A stretch of DNA of 64,000 bases from Hybos culiciformis (lineage: Eukaryota > Arthropoda > Insecta > Diptera > Hybotidae): positions 5,952,001-6,016,000 of the forward strand of contig OZ023275.1 in NCBI GenBank assembly GCA_964007475.1. Reading direction: 5' to 3'. The notes under the pieces were generated by a model, which had not been told where the DNA came from, did not search any database, and saw only the letters and a program-made list of their open reading frames with translations. The translations under genes were made by a program, and so were the position numbers. Shown in pieces: positions 34,132-45,834 of the stretch; within the stretch, counting starts at the first letter, position 1, and each line of letters opens with the position of its first letter.

Positions 34132-37100
34132 AATGTGAAGAAAAAATCGGCAAGGTTAAATAAAAAATTGGTATTAAATTGGTTTATAGTTTTTTATAAA
34201 CTTCAAAAGTTTTGTTAATGCTTTGGCCAATCTGTTTTAAAACTCTATAAGTTCAAAGTTAAATTATTAGAAAATAATTTAAGATAGTCTGGGTGTACAA
34301 AAGCATAAAAACATTTAAGAAAGGAAAAGTTTCTTAACATAATTTTTCATAATAATAAAAGACATTAGGCACATTATAGCCGCATTAAAACCTTAAAAAC
34401 AAAATATAAGAAAAACTTTTACCTACCTTATTAAAAAAAAAAAAACAAAAAAAAAAAAAATGAAAATTAATGACTTTTTAAGTTATTATGAAAAAAAAAA
34501 TTAATAAAATTTTATTTTGTTTCTGTTATGAAAATTTTCCTAAAGGAACATCAAATTAAATTTTTAACTTTTTTTTTTTTTTTGTTTATTTGGATTAGGG
34601 AAAAATTACAAGATGACACTCACTAATTAAATTGTTGAAAAATATGTTTGTTATATTCTCTTTCTTTCTGTTTTTATGTAAATCATATTCTTGAATGAAA
34701 TTAAAATTAAAATTCATTTACAGCAGAGAAACTTTCATCTTAAGAAATTAATTTATTTTATTTTTTATTTTTTGTTTTAAATCTTTATGGAAAATATTAT
34801 CATATCAGAAATAAAGTTCAAAAAAATTAGTTTGTAAACACTCTAAGAAATTTGTTTCTTTAATAAAACTCTTTCTCCAACAAATCAAAAAAGTTGGATT
34901 GAATTAAAAAACAAAAAAATAAAATTAAAAAATTTAAAACTTTTTTTATGATAACAAGTATTTCAGAAATAGAACAAAAATTTTATGCTATCAGCTTTAT
35001 ATATTCAAAAGGAAATATTTAAAATAATTACAAACAATTTATCTATATAGAATTTTGACTTTAACATGATTTTTTATTTCATTAAAATTAAATTTAAATT
35101 AAAGCTTTAAAAATTAAAGCTTTAAATAATTTCCTTAGCACTTAATATTTTACACAATATTAATTCTATTATGAAAATATGATAAAAATCTATACATAAT
35201 CCTTGTAAATTATATTTTAATATAATATTAAATGCTTCAATCCAATATTTTTTGTTTGGTACAAGTTAAAACAAAAAAAATATATATATGGATTTTTCCT
35301 TCTAATGTAAACGATTATGCTTTAAATCTCTGGAAAATTTGTCGCATTGAAGTAGATTTTAAGAATGGTTAAAAAAACCATTTTCATGTAGAATTATTTT
35401 TTAGAAAAATATACGAAAAAAAAATTCTAAACACATAAAATTGCACTAGGAAAAAAAAATGAAAAAATAAAAATATTTATACTATTTAACGAAGATCAAG
35501 AGTATAGTTTTTTTTTTCAATATCTTGGGTAAATCTCAAAAAACAAAACTGAAACATGCAAAGGAAATGCGATCTAATTGCACATTTTTAAAATAAAGAT
35601 AATTTATTAATTTACAAATATATTTTTTTTTACGGATAATATTACTAAAACCAATATAATTAAAAACATAAAAATAAAGCTCTTTGAAACTGGTTCAACT
35701 ATAAATAAAATTTTCAATTTATCAGTTAGATTATACTTTTAGAAAATATTGAAAGTTTTTATATCATTATTGGAAATTGTATTACTTCTACACTTTTTTC
35801 TTTTCAATGCTTCAATTATACACTATAAGAAAATTTTAATATGTTTGAAATTTTGTTCATTAAAATTCTAACCTTGAATTACAATATTGATAATATCATA
35901 TGCAACTTTCGCAGATATTGACCCTATTTCTTATCAATATTCTGTTAATGTTGTAAAGTCGTATATGATATCTTTTTAATTAAAAATATTAATTAAGAAA
36001 GTTATGTAGAAAAAAACATGTACTACCTCGCAAATTTCCATTTTAAAATAATATTATTATCAGTAAAATTTCAGTAGAACATGGTTTTATATTAAAAAGA
36101 ATGAACATAGTGACAAATTTAATGCTGCATAACAAAATGAACAACATAAACATGCACCTTATTATATCAAAAATATATTCTGTTAGTTTTTTTGTACACT
36201 ATCATGTCAAAACTCTTTATTTTCTTGTAGTGAAGGGTATGTTCATCATTTAACATTTAACTTCACATTATTTTACTTTATTTCTGCATAATAATGCCAT
36301 TAAGTTTGAATAGTACTTATATTTTATCTAGAATGGATTTTTGTTATAACGTGATTTCAAATCATATAATATAATAACATAAATAATAATATAAAATGTA
36401 CTTACTATAAAATAATGTAAACAATAAGATATAATAAGATATACCCTTATACAATTTTTCCCCTACAATTTTCTTTTTAACATTTTTTTCTTGAAGTTTC
36501 CGTCAATGACTAAATATAAATATATATTCGTTTCTATCTATATAACAAAATATCTGCACGTTATACCTTATTGCTTAAAATTAAACTAATTTAAACTATA
36601 GATAACACTATAAGTAGATAATATCTGTTCTTTTGTTTCGAAATTATAATATTATTATTTAAAATGTAAATTCTTGGAATATAGATTTTTTTTTCGTTTA
36701 TATTTATAATTTTGTTTTAATGTTTCCTGCATTATGTTTTTTAGTTCATAATAATTTAGAAAAAAACATTTTTTTTTTCTCTTGGAACTTTTAAGTTTAA
36801 ACAAAATTTATTTATAAGACATTTGCATAATATGATTTGAATTATGATTCAGTAATTATAAGTGAACTGAACATGTTGCTGAATTTTGTTATATTTCTAA
36901 TTTTTAATCCTTGTATTTGTTTTACAGTAATCGCAATAGCGCAATATTAATTTCTTTGCTGGAAATAATTTCATGGAATATAAACGCATTTACATATTGA
37001 AATAAAATATGTTAAAATGTTTTTCTTCGCATAAAAACTTGTCGAAATAAATTTAAGTATTAATTATAAAAATAAAAAAATAAAATTGTTTCAGAAAGAC

Positions 37101-38778
37101 TTAAATTAGTTTAATTTTGACTTTATTAAGATTTTTGAATTTCTTTTTAATAAGTAAATTTTATATACCTATGGGTGGCCGAGTAATATATTATGCATTA
37201 TGTGTCATTTATTTCTCTAATTTGTTATGAACAAGATTTTGAAATTCTAGGAAAATATAATTTTCTCGACATCTTTATCCTTATCCTTAATATAAGTAAA
37301 ATTAAGATTTATTTTATTTTGTGAAATTTCTCGAAGGAATTTCAGCTTTCAAACGTATAATATACTCAAAACAACATGTCTTATATATACTCTTTCAAAA
37401 CATTGAAAAAAACGAAAATTTTATTTTTATCCTTTTCTATCTTTATTTTCAGAATTCAAAGAAAATATAAAGAAAAAAATGTATATACAAAAAAACATCC
37501 TTTAAAATTTTTTATTATTCCTCCAAGCGGACACTTAACCATAAAATTATTATTTTTTTGATTTTTTTTCTTATTTTTAACATTTCTTCTGAATTAAATT
37601 GAAATCTAAATGAAACAGTTATAAAGTTTAAAAAATTTTATTCCCTTCAAGTAAGAAAATAAAATAAAGAAAAAAAACTTTTCACTTAATAAATTCAAAA
37701 CAGCGAAATTTTTGATATAAATCTAATCTTTTTCTTAAAAAAAAAATTATGTATAAATAAATAAATAAATATAAACTTCAGGGTAATAAGTGTTAAAGGA
37801 AATTGTATCTCATCATAAAGAAACACACATTTTTGAAGTGTACATTTTATACAGAAAATAAGTTTTAAAAAGATAATATTTTTTAAATGAAAATTTTTGT
37901 TTTGTATTCATTGCGGTTAAAGTCCATAAAAAAAGGTTCCCATAATAGAATAAAGGTTACCACTTGTATTACATTTCCATATCAACGAAATATATTGAAG
38001 TGTACTTAAAATAAATAGCAAAAAGTAAAGAAATAAAAACAAATCAGTTTAAATAAATTAAAATCCTTCTTTAAATTAGTTCCCCAATTTGTTGATAATC
38101 AAGTAAGGAACTTTTTTTATCCCAATAAAGTTGAATCGTATACCATAGTATTGATAATGAAAGTTGGTGCCTTAACCACTAATCGATGCACCTAATTATT
38201 TATTATCATTTCTAAAATAATTAATTATACAACTCACTTTATACACAATATTATTAATCCATGTTCTGATATAGTTTTATATACAATTTTAAATTATGTA
38301 AATTGTTATAAATTTGAGATACGAGCTCAAATTTATATATTAAACACATAATTATTTTTAAATTTAAATGAGAGGAATCTTAGATAATTAAATAACTTAA
38401 TCTTAAGTGGAAAAAATAAAATTATTCTATTAAAAACTCTTTATTCTAATATGTCTATTAAAAATCTTCTTAAATACTTAGTTTGATTTAATTTTTGTCA
38501 TGAATAAATTAAATGTTTTTAAAAAAATGTTGCATACATTTTTTAACGATGCTGCTAATGACGTGAAAAATAGAAATTATAATTTGAAATATTTAACATT
38601 TTTAATTTATTTATAGAAGATGGAATGACTTAAATGCAATACCAATTTTTATTAGATGAAACAAAGTTTCTTTCCATAATATGAACAAAGATCATACAAA
38701 CGAACTAATTATAGTTCAATATTAAAAATATTCGACATTTAACTCATTAAAAGATCCAGTTCCCATTAGGGACTGAAT
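34132..38778. other. AT-rich noncoding DNA
   Basis: Nothing assigned except the tRNA-like motif pair at 38130-38191. Homopolymers and (AAAT)n near 37755-37771 are present. Confidence 0.5.
38130..38191 (-). repeat. tRNA-like internal promoter pair on the minus strand, possible SINE remnant
   Basis: The minus strand reads GTGCATCGATTAGTGGTTAAGG followed by CACC (A-box-like region, 38170-38182) and, about 30 bases later, TACGATTCAAC (B-box-like, 38130-38140). The spacing suits a tRNA-derived SINE head, but the anticodon and acceptor arms do not pair. Confidence is low. Confidence 0.25.
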
Positions 38779-38780
38779 TA

Positions 38781-39766
38781 GGGGAAAGGGGGGCGGGGAG
38801 ATTCGGACAGTGTACACATTCAGACATGGCCTATAACTCACAAAATATTTGTCGCATATAATTTTGGTATTTTAGACATATTATCAGATACTCATTTTCT
38901 CACTTCATAAAAAATTTGAATTGTTGTGGTTTGTGGTTTGACATGTGCGGTGAATTTTATGTTTTCGGCTTGTCAAAGTAACTTTTTTAAAATTTATTAA
39001 ACAGTGATTCACTTCGAAAAAAAAAATTGACAAAAAGTAATTATACATTTATTTTTGCCATTATTTAATTAACTATAAAAATTTAATTATTGAGAAATTA
39101 AATTTTCTTTTATAAATATATTAAAAATTTAATTTATTAAGAAGAGTCATGGTGGGTCACTTTCGGACAGACGAAATGGGGTACATTCGGACTTGTCCAA
39201 AACTATCCCATGTGTCATTTTTTGAACATAATTAGTTTTTTTTTAATTCAAGATGCCTCGAAATTATAAAAGAAAAACCAATAGACATAATAATAATAAA
39301 AATAATAATCAATTGATGACAATGTTGAAAAATGTAAGAAAAAAGCCTGAATCTTTTAAATGAATAAAATCTTATTTCTGTTATCAATACCAATAGAATT
39401 TTTGACTGATGTACCTACTTAGAATTTGTACTTTGAATTTAAAGTAATTGAAAATAAAATAAAATTTTTAAATTCAATACAAAATACAACATTTTTACCA
39501 TTGTAGAGAACTATTTCAATAAGTGTCTGAATCTACCCCACCCCCCGTCTGAAACTACCCCCACGTTGGGGCACATTCAGACATTTGCCGCAAATTTTAA
39601 GGATCGTACAGCAAAGCCAAACTTTAATCCAGACACTTCAAATTCGGCATAAAACAAGCTAAAAGATTGAATTATTTGGAAAATCATTTGAAAATATTTT
39701 TAAAAATATTTTAGGCATATTTTTGGTGGGCAATGTAAAAAATGTCGGAAACTCCCCCATTTCCCC
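38781..39766 (+). mobile_element. Internally deleted pogo-like (Tc1/mariner superfamily) element
   Basis: Terminal inverted repeats read AGGGGAAAGGGGGG on the left and AGGGGAAATGGGGG on the complemented right, each adjoining a TA (38779-38780 and 39767-39768). Both ends carry repeated CATTCGGACA or complementary TGTCTGAA motifs: near 38805-38830, 39160-39200, 39520-39590 and 39742. Such iterated subterminal sites are typical transposase-binding arrays. A transposase start of 36 codons follows the last left-hand motif at 39253; the rest of the coding region is gone. The exact outer boundary may lie a few bases further out, because the right end continues CTACTGAG. Confidence 0.8.
39253..39363 (+). 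pseudogene. Truncated start of a pogo-like transposase
   Basis: An ATG opens 36 codons beginning MPRNYKRKTNRHNNNKNNNQ and stopping at TGA 39361-39363. The first residues match the usual N-terminus of insect pogo-like DDE transposases (Met-Pro-Arg-Asn-Tyr-Lys-Arg-Lys-Thr). After residue 11 an AAT-rich run replaces the helix-turn-helix domain, and the DDE core is absent. It sits at the expected place inside the left subterminal repeats. It cannot encode an active enzyme. Confidence 0.7.
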
Positions 39767-39768
39767 TA

Positions 39769-41267
39769 CTGAGTTTTTTCGAACTGTGTCCTATTCAGCA
39801 ACTATTATAAAATATTATATCTTATATGAATTTCATAGTTCTTTTTCATACAAATTTTATATTTGAACAAACGTACGTTCAAACATAGTTATTGAAATGT
39901 ATATTTGTTTTTTTGCATATTCTGTAAATTTAGTTGGAAAAAATATTTTTTATTCTTGTTTAAAAGAAAAACATATTTTTTTAGTATTCATGCTTATGAA
40001 AAATTTCTTAAAGCATTCAACTGGCATGTTGACGTTTTCTAATATATTAAAGAAATATTTCGTTTTTATAAATAATTTTGTCATAAATAATATCTAAATA
40101 AAAAGCATATTTGACATTTTTAAGAATTAATATTTGTGTGTCTATGTTGAACATTGTATATGTATATTCACTTTGTAGAAAACCAATCCTTTAACTTTTG
40201 CAAAAAATTATACAATTTTTTTTAATTAATTTTTTACACAGACTTCAAAAATAAATAATGATAATTACCATTTTATTAAACACAATTAACTCATTTCATG
40301 TTAAAGAGCGAACTTCAGCGAATGATACATTAAATGAGCTTTTAATTTCTGAAATATAATGTCTGTACACATAAGGACATAACACAATATGACAATATGA
40401 TATTAAATCATTTATTTTAGGTTTCATTAGAACTAAATCTTTATTTTAATTTATTAATTTAAAATTTGATTCACATTAAGGAACATTTCGAAAGGTATAT
40501 GATAAGTTAGGGATTTAGCTTAAAAATTGAGATTATGCAACTATACGATTTCGAAATTCAAATAATATACACTACATCAATTCTTTAAAATAATTTTTTT
40601 AATTCCACGCATTACAAAAGTAAAAATTGTACAGATTTGATTTATATTAAACAAAATTTCTTCTCATTGAAAATTTTACAACAGAGCATCATTTTAAATT
40701 TAATTCCTAGAAAGAATACCTATAATGAACGCTATTATGAAAAAGAACTTGTAAAGAGATGATGGGAAATATATATATTTTTATTTACAGAAATTCTTAA
40801 TCAGTCCCCATCTCTTCATTCCAAATTTTTTTTGCTATTTTGCAACAAAAATATCCTCGCTAAGCATTTTTTACAATGTCATTTTAATTTATCACCCATT
40901 GTAATTTTTAAACTACAAATGATTTATTATTATTAAATTCCTTAAAAATATTACAAAAAATAATCAACCAATTAAGAGATTTAGATAATCATCAATACAT
41001 CATTAATTTTAACTTAAATAAAAAAATATTACTTATTGTTAGATTACCAAATTTTTATATTATTGATTTCAGGATTGTTACAAACGAAAAATAATTTTTT
41101 TACAACCTTTTTTAAAAACATTATATGAAGTTCAATGATTTCATTCAAATTTTGGAATCTATACCTTATGTACATTAATTTTATTTCATAATTGTGATTA
41201 AAACCAAAGAAAAATTCCCAATTGCAAATTTCTTTCAAAATATGGTTTATTATTATTTTTGAATCTA
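39769..41267. other. AT-rich noncoding DNA
   Basis: No gene or repeat is recognised between the pogo-like and foldback elements. Open frames here are short, rich in Phe/Ile/Lys/Asn, and explained by base composition. Confidence 0.5.
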
Positions 41268-41271
41268 GGCT

Positions 41272-41477
41272 AATTCATCGCCTAGCAATTCATCGTGCCA
41301 AGCAATTCATCGCCAGCAATTCATCGCCAGCAATTCATCGTCAACAATTCATCGTCAAGCAATTCATCGCCAAGCAATTCATCGCCAAGCAATTCATCAC
41401 CACCAATTCATCGCCAGCAATTTATCGCCAGCATGAATTGCTGGTGATGGATTGCTTGGCGATGAATTGCTGGCGAT
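41272..41477. repeat. Left 14-bp unit array of the foldback element, with internal orientation switch
   Basis: Units of AATTCATCGCCAGC run from 41272 to about 41433, with variants CGTCAAGC, CGCCAAGC and CACCACC in the second half. The array then reverses for three units up to 41477, so this arm alone can form a hairpin. The array reads through as a repetitive peptide on the plus strand, which is an artefact of the 14-bp period and not a gene. Confidence 0.85.
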
Positions 41478-41512
41478 TCATATTCTATGTTTTTTTTTTT
41501 GATTTCTTATTT

Positions 41513-41810
41513 ATATTTCGGCGAAAAAAAAATTTTGCCGTCGAAAAATGTAGTGGCCATATCTCCAAAACGGGGCATTTCGGAGAAAAAAACGTTTGAA
41601 TTTGGTGATTTGGGAACCGCCTCTACTTCCTCACCAAGTTTCTGCCAAATCGGGCTAATTTTTTTTTTTTACATATTTCGGAGGAAAAAAAAATTTTTCC
41701 ATAGAAAAATGTATAAAAATTTTGAGGGTCCAAATTTCGGAAAGGGAGCATTTCAAAGAAAAAAGCTTCTGTATTTAGTGGTTTGGGCACCGCCTCTACC
41801 CAATCACCAA
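41513..41810. repeat. 160-bp tandem duplication in the loop of the foldback element
   Basis: Two diverged copies start at 41513 and 41673 with ATATTTCGG and a poly(A) run, and share GAAAAATGTA, a GGGGCATTTCGGAG-like or GGAGCATTTCAAAG segment, a GGTGATTTGGG-like segment and ACCGCCTCTAC. The second copy ends against the right array. The copies differ by many substitutions, so the duplication is old. Confidence 0.7.
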
Positions 41811-41997
41811 TTGGCGATGAGTTGCTGGCGATGAATTGCTGGCGATGAATTGCTGGCGATGAATTGCTGGCGATGAATTGCTGGCGATGAATTGCTGGCG
41901 ATGAATTACTGGCGATGAATTACTGGTGATGAATTGCTTGACGATGAATTGCTGGCGATGAATTCCTGGCGATGAATTGCTAGGCGATGAATCAGCC
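41811..41997. repeat. Right 14-bp unit array of the foldback element
   Basis: About thirteen copies of GCTGGCGATGAATT lie head to tail, more uniform than the left array. The last units drift (CTTGACG, TCCTGGCG, CTAGGCG) towards the terminus. The unit is inverted relative to the main left array. Confidence 0.85.
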
Positions 41998-44104
41998 GCT
42001 TACCTTATTTTTATATAACAAGGGCAATTCTAATTTGTTTGATAGGACCTTAAAAAGCATCCATTCAAATAGCTGGGTATCAACATAATTTATAAACAAA
42101 CTAAAGAAAAATAAATCGCAGAGCATATTAAACATAAAAACAACATTCTTAAATGTTAAAAAAAAAATATTTATTTGTCAAAAATTTTTGAGAAAAAAAA
42201 CGAACAACAATTAAGGAAAAGTTGTTATCATCATTGCTTTCAATGATAACAATGCAATAATATCAAGAAGATATTATCCAGGGCTTTTATATATCATAAA
42301 TAAAATAACATAAATATTTTTGAAAAAAAAATCTCATTTTCTTCTCTTTTGAAGAATATTTAAAATATGTAATATATTTTGCTTTACTTTAATTTAATTG
42401 AATTGTTTTAATAACTTCCGCAAAAAATTAAAAAAAAATATGGTTGTAAATATTACTTTGGAACCTAAGGCGAAGATACTTCAATAATACTTATGTAAAG
42501 AGGAACAATTTTTTTTCCTTTTTCTCTTTCAACAAACATAACAAGAATAATCCTTTAAACATATTAAAGTAAAAATCTTTTTTACGATATTAATATTATA
42601 TACATACTATATTATAAAAAGTAACTTATATTATGATTTTACTACAGAAAATAATATATATATTTTTTACCACTTTAAAGGAAGACATAATTTAAATTTT
42701 ATTTTGTATCCTCATCATGTTAACGTTCAAAATCAGGTATTACTTATATGGTTGTATAGCAAATCCTATAAACATAAAGTGGAAATTTATGAAAAAAAAA
42801 CCTTCGGAAAAATGGAAAAAATAAATGTAGTGGACATAATTTTTATTTGTATGTTGTACATGCATTTACAAAAGCATAATCCTGAATTACGAATAAAATA
42901 TGTGTGAATAATAAAAATAAACAAATTTTAACCACCTTAATATAAAAACAAAGATCACGCTATACGTGTAATAATAATAATTATTTGTTTTATTTTTGGA
43001 CAACCCAAAAATTTTAAAAAATCTATTTCATGTAATGCACTTATACACAGCATTATATTATGAAAAGGGAGCCAGCTTCATATAATGTTTTTGATGATAT
43101 TTTTTTTTGCAACGAAAAATATTCATTTTGGTTAGTCTATTATAGAGTTATGATATTCTGTGGCATAAGTAATAAATTGATGTTTAAATCAACTATAGTT
43201 TTTAATTAAAAAAAATTATCCTTAAAATTAGTTATTCGTTCACTTATCGAATAAGAAAATCAACGAGTAGTAATTTCTGTGTACCAATAAAAAGACATTA
43301 AGTTTTAATGTAGTAATAAATTAAAGAAATTTTTAAATTATAAATAAATTTATTTTTAAAAAACTTTTTGCATTGCAGTGAACTTGACGAATACTTTAAA
43401 ATTTCATGTCCTGGCGTAAGGCGCATGGCATAAAATATTAACGTTACATTAATGTTATTTTTTTCATAATATATGTGTATAAAAAACTTAAACCAAACAC
43501 ACAAATAAAAAAAAAATATTCTTATCTTAAGAACAAAATTTATTTTATATTGCAGTTTCATGTTTTCAAGCGAATACGTTTTTGGTTTTTATATAGGAAA
43601 AATACAAGAAAATTTTACTTCCTTGTAAAACAATGAAATAAAAGTCTTTCTTTAATAAAATTAAGGTAGTTAAAAATTTAAATGTAATAAAAAAAAAATA
43701 TTCTTAACTGAAGTCTTACGTCTTACATAAATTTTCTAGTTTAATAACCTAAAAAGAATATTACCAAAGTATGTGACATGTTTTCATTTTTAATAGTACT
43801 TATGTCTTTCAAAAAAAATTGTAGAATTGTTCAAGCATAAAATAATTATATGCTCTTAATTATAGATAATTACCGAAAAATAAAAGTAAAATAAAGTAAT
43901 TGTAAACTTTTAATATGAACATAATTGATGTTAATTGTATTTATGTTAGTCCGCAGCAAACATACGACGGATCTAAGGGCAAAACTTTTTTTTTTGAAAT
44001 TTAATCATTAAAATCCAGTTCTAAATCGAACTCAAACAGAACTCAAACAGATCGTTGTGTGAAAACTCGAAACAGTTATTTTAAACTTTAAACCTTAAAG
44101 GATA
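41998..44104. other. AT-rich noncoding DNA
   Basis: No coding signal. A small imperfect hairpin (GTTATCATCATTG with CAATGATAAC) lies at about 42224-42251. Confidence 0.5.
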
Positions 44105-44111
44105 CATTAAT

Positions 44112-44728
44112 CAGTAGTGCCCAAACTACGGGCCGCTAAGCTTTTTCTTTCGGATCGATTTGTATTTTATTATTAGTACTTAGTACATCTTCAAATGTTC
44201 AAATGCTCATAAAATAATATTTTTTTTAAAAAAAATTAAAAAAAAAATAAAATAAAAGTTTTCTTATAATTTCTTTTTATTTTTGTTTTATTTCGTACAG
44301 TAATAATTCTTAAACAGGAAAAAAATAGTATCTTTTTTTTAATTTGGCTCATACATAATTAATTAGTAATACGAAAAATATAGAAGGCTTATTTTTTTAC
44401 ATTTAAAGCTTGGATGTCTATTAAATTCAAAATGACAAGTTATTAGTTTTATAGACTCCCAAAACTTTCCCAAAAAATATATATATTGACACATTATAAT
44501 TAACACAATTATAGTGAGCTAAAGTCACCGCAATGAACAAGAAGCGTAAAATTGATAATGAAATTTTGGTTTTTTTAATGTTTTCAATAAATTTTTCTAA
44601 AATATCAAATTATGTCATTTATTTGTAATATGTAGAGCAAGGTTAAAAGAATGATTTTTTTAATATTTGGCCCCAAACCCTTTGATGTTTTTAAATGGCC
44701 CGTGGCTATAAAAGATTGGGCATCACTG
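44112..44728. mobile_element. Non-autonomous hAT-type element, 617 bp
   Basis: The left end starts CAGTAGTGCCCAAACT and the complemented right end CAGTGATGCCCAATCT (13 of 16 match), with inner GGGCCG and CGGGCC motifs. CATTAAT flanks both sides (44105-44111 and 44729-44735); one more base may complete an 8-bp duplication. A CAGTG-N-TGCCCAA terminus with GGCCCG subterminal motifs is widespread among hAT elements and their MITEs. The interior is AT-rich and has no transposase relic that I can see. Confidence 0.75.
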
Positions 44729-44773
44729 CATTAATATTTATTAAATAAGACAATTGCATTGCCAGGAACTTAC

Positions 44774-44851
44774 AGGTTCTGTGACTTGATGAACACTTGT
44801 CAACACAAAAGCAAATTCTTTCGGTGTGTATCTCCACAAATGATCTTTCAT
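44774..44851 (-). CDS. Candidate initial exon, unrecognised minus-strand gene
   Basis: A minus-strand ATG opens 26 codons reading MKDHLWRYTPKEFAFVLTSV then HQVTEP, followed directly by a consensus donor GTAAGT at 44773-44768. An acceptor-like TTTTTTTTAG ends at 44867, so an untranslated or coding part of the exon may extend to 44866 (in frame, without a stop). The residue mix is convincingly protein-like, but the plus strand is also open here. The exon ends in phase 0, so it cannot join exon 2 of the 20 kb gene directly. It lies just outside the right target duplication of the 44112-44728 element, so it is not part of that element. No family recognised. Confidence 0.3.
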
Positions 44852-45510
44852 GTTTTTTTTAAGAAACTAAAAAAAATTTATTATAACTAAGTGGCAGAAA
44901 AATTTATTTGAATGTCATAATGTTGTTACTTTTTCCGCTACAAGTTCACTTTATTATTATTTGAAATATTCCATTACGATGGTAATAGCTAAATTAAAAA
45001 AAAAAAAAAATCATATATATTAAATAAGAATCAAAAAAGTTTTATCAGTTAGTGTTAGAGAGAATAAAGTGAATCAAATAATTTTAATATTATAATAAAT
45101 CTGGTAGCTGTCCTCATTTTCATATTTTTATAATTTTAGTCACGTAAATCATTTCCATATGTCACAAGAAAAATAATATGTCATAAACTTATTACAAAAA
45201 AAAAAACAAATCTGCTTAATTTTAATGGAAATTTTTTTTTAATTAATTATTTCAAGGTTAAAATACTTTTATAGTGCGATTAAAAAACATTTCTCAATGA
45301 CACAAGGATATTTTCAGCCACCGCACAAACAAATTATAATTGGTTTGTGGTATAATAATTAAAAATAAATTTGTAAAATACTTTAATACTAAAATATTTA
45401 TAATAAAATTTCTTCAATACTTGTTCCACATATATATTAGTCATTATGTATTTTTGACCGACAGTCTATTAAAATCTTGATCTTGACTTTAATTATCTTT
45501 TTAATCTTTG

Positions 45511-45540
45511 GGTCATGTCGTATTGGGTCATGTCGTATTC
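45511..45540. repeat. 15-bp tandem duplication GGGTCATGTCGTATT
   Basis: Two exact adjacent copies occur, with no further extension. They lie left of the GC-richer patch at 45595. Confidence 0.8.
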
Positions 45541-45594
45541 CGTTCGCAGTATTTCTATTATAAAATATAAGAGAAACTTTTTTTTAAATAGTAT

Positions 45595-45834
45595 CAGAAG
45601 GTCAATTCTCGCAGCAAAGCTTACCTCCCATCATCCTCTCCTCCTTCGGAAGGTGGTAAAATATCCCTGACAAAACTCTGTATGGCATGAATTATTGTAC
45701 ATTTAGATGCAAATACGGAATCAAAATTCCAAAATTGATGTCTGCATTGTGACTGATAAGTTCTTCGTCCATTTGAATGACAAAGTACTCCAGCAATTAA
45801 CTAAATGTTTTTCTAAACTCAAATGTACATATAT
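45595..45834. other. GC-richer, coding-like patch of uncertain strand
   Basis: This stretch has lower A+T than its flanks and open frames on both strands. On the plus strand one reads VNSRSKAYLPSSSPPSEGGK then ISLTKLCMA and a stop, and a second starts at 45707 with MQIRNQNSKIDVCIVTDKFF. On the minus strand a 42-nt exon-like unit (45625-45666) lies between a GTCAG acceptor and a GTAAGC donor and reads DILPPSEGGEDDG. They cannot all be real. The minus unit does not keep frame into the 44774-44866 exon. It may be a decayed gene or transposon fragment. No family recognised. Confidence 0.2.

Larger units (their letters stand above)
41268..41997. mobile_element. Foldback element with 14-bp unit arrays as arms
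   Basis: The left arm is an array of about a dozen units AATTCATCGCCAGC with small variations. The right arm (41811-41997) is the same array in inverted orientation, GCTGGCGATGAATT. The outermost 20 or so bases match between ends (GGCT, one variable base, then ATTCATCGCCTAGC), which fixes the borders. The left array flips orientation at about 41433, giving an extra inner palindrome that ends near 41477. The middle (41478-41810) holds a 160-bp tandem duplication. This layout, long inverted repeats made of short tandem units around a loop, is that of Drosophila FB-type foldback elements. There is no transposase. Target duplication is not evident. Confidence 0.75.

Noticed and set aside
40789..40910. 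Plus-strand exon-like stretch after TTTTTATTTACAG
   Set aside because: The peptide is dominated by Phe/Ile/Leu and there is no partner exon; acceptor-like T-rich AG sites are common here.
41222..41599. 125-codon plus-strand frame with repeated HRQQFIVKQFIAKQF-type peptide
   Set aside because: It is a by-product of the 14-bp unit array of the foldback element; the peptide period follows the DNA repeat and the frame continues into unrelated loop sequence.
41487..41834. 115-codon plus-strand frame in the loop of the foldback element
   Set aside because: It arises from the 160-bp duplication and poly(A)/poly(T) runs; no motif, and it spans two copies of the repeat.
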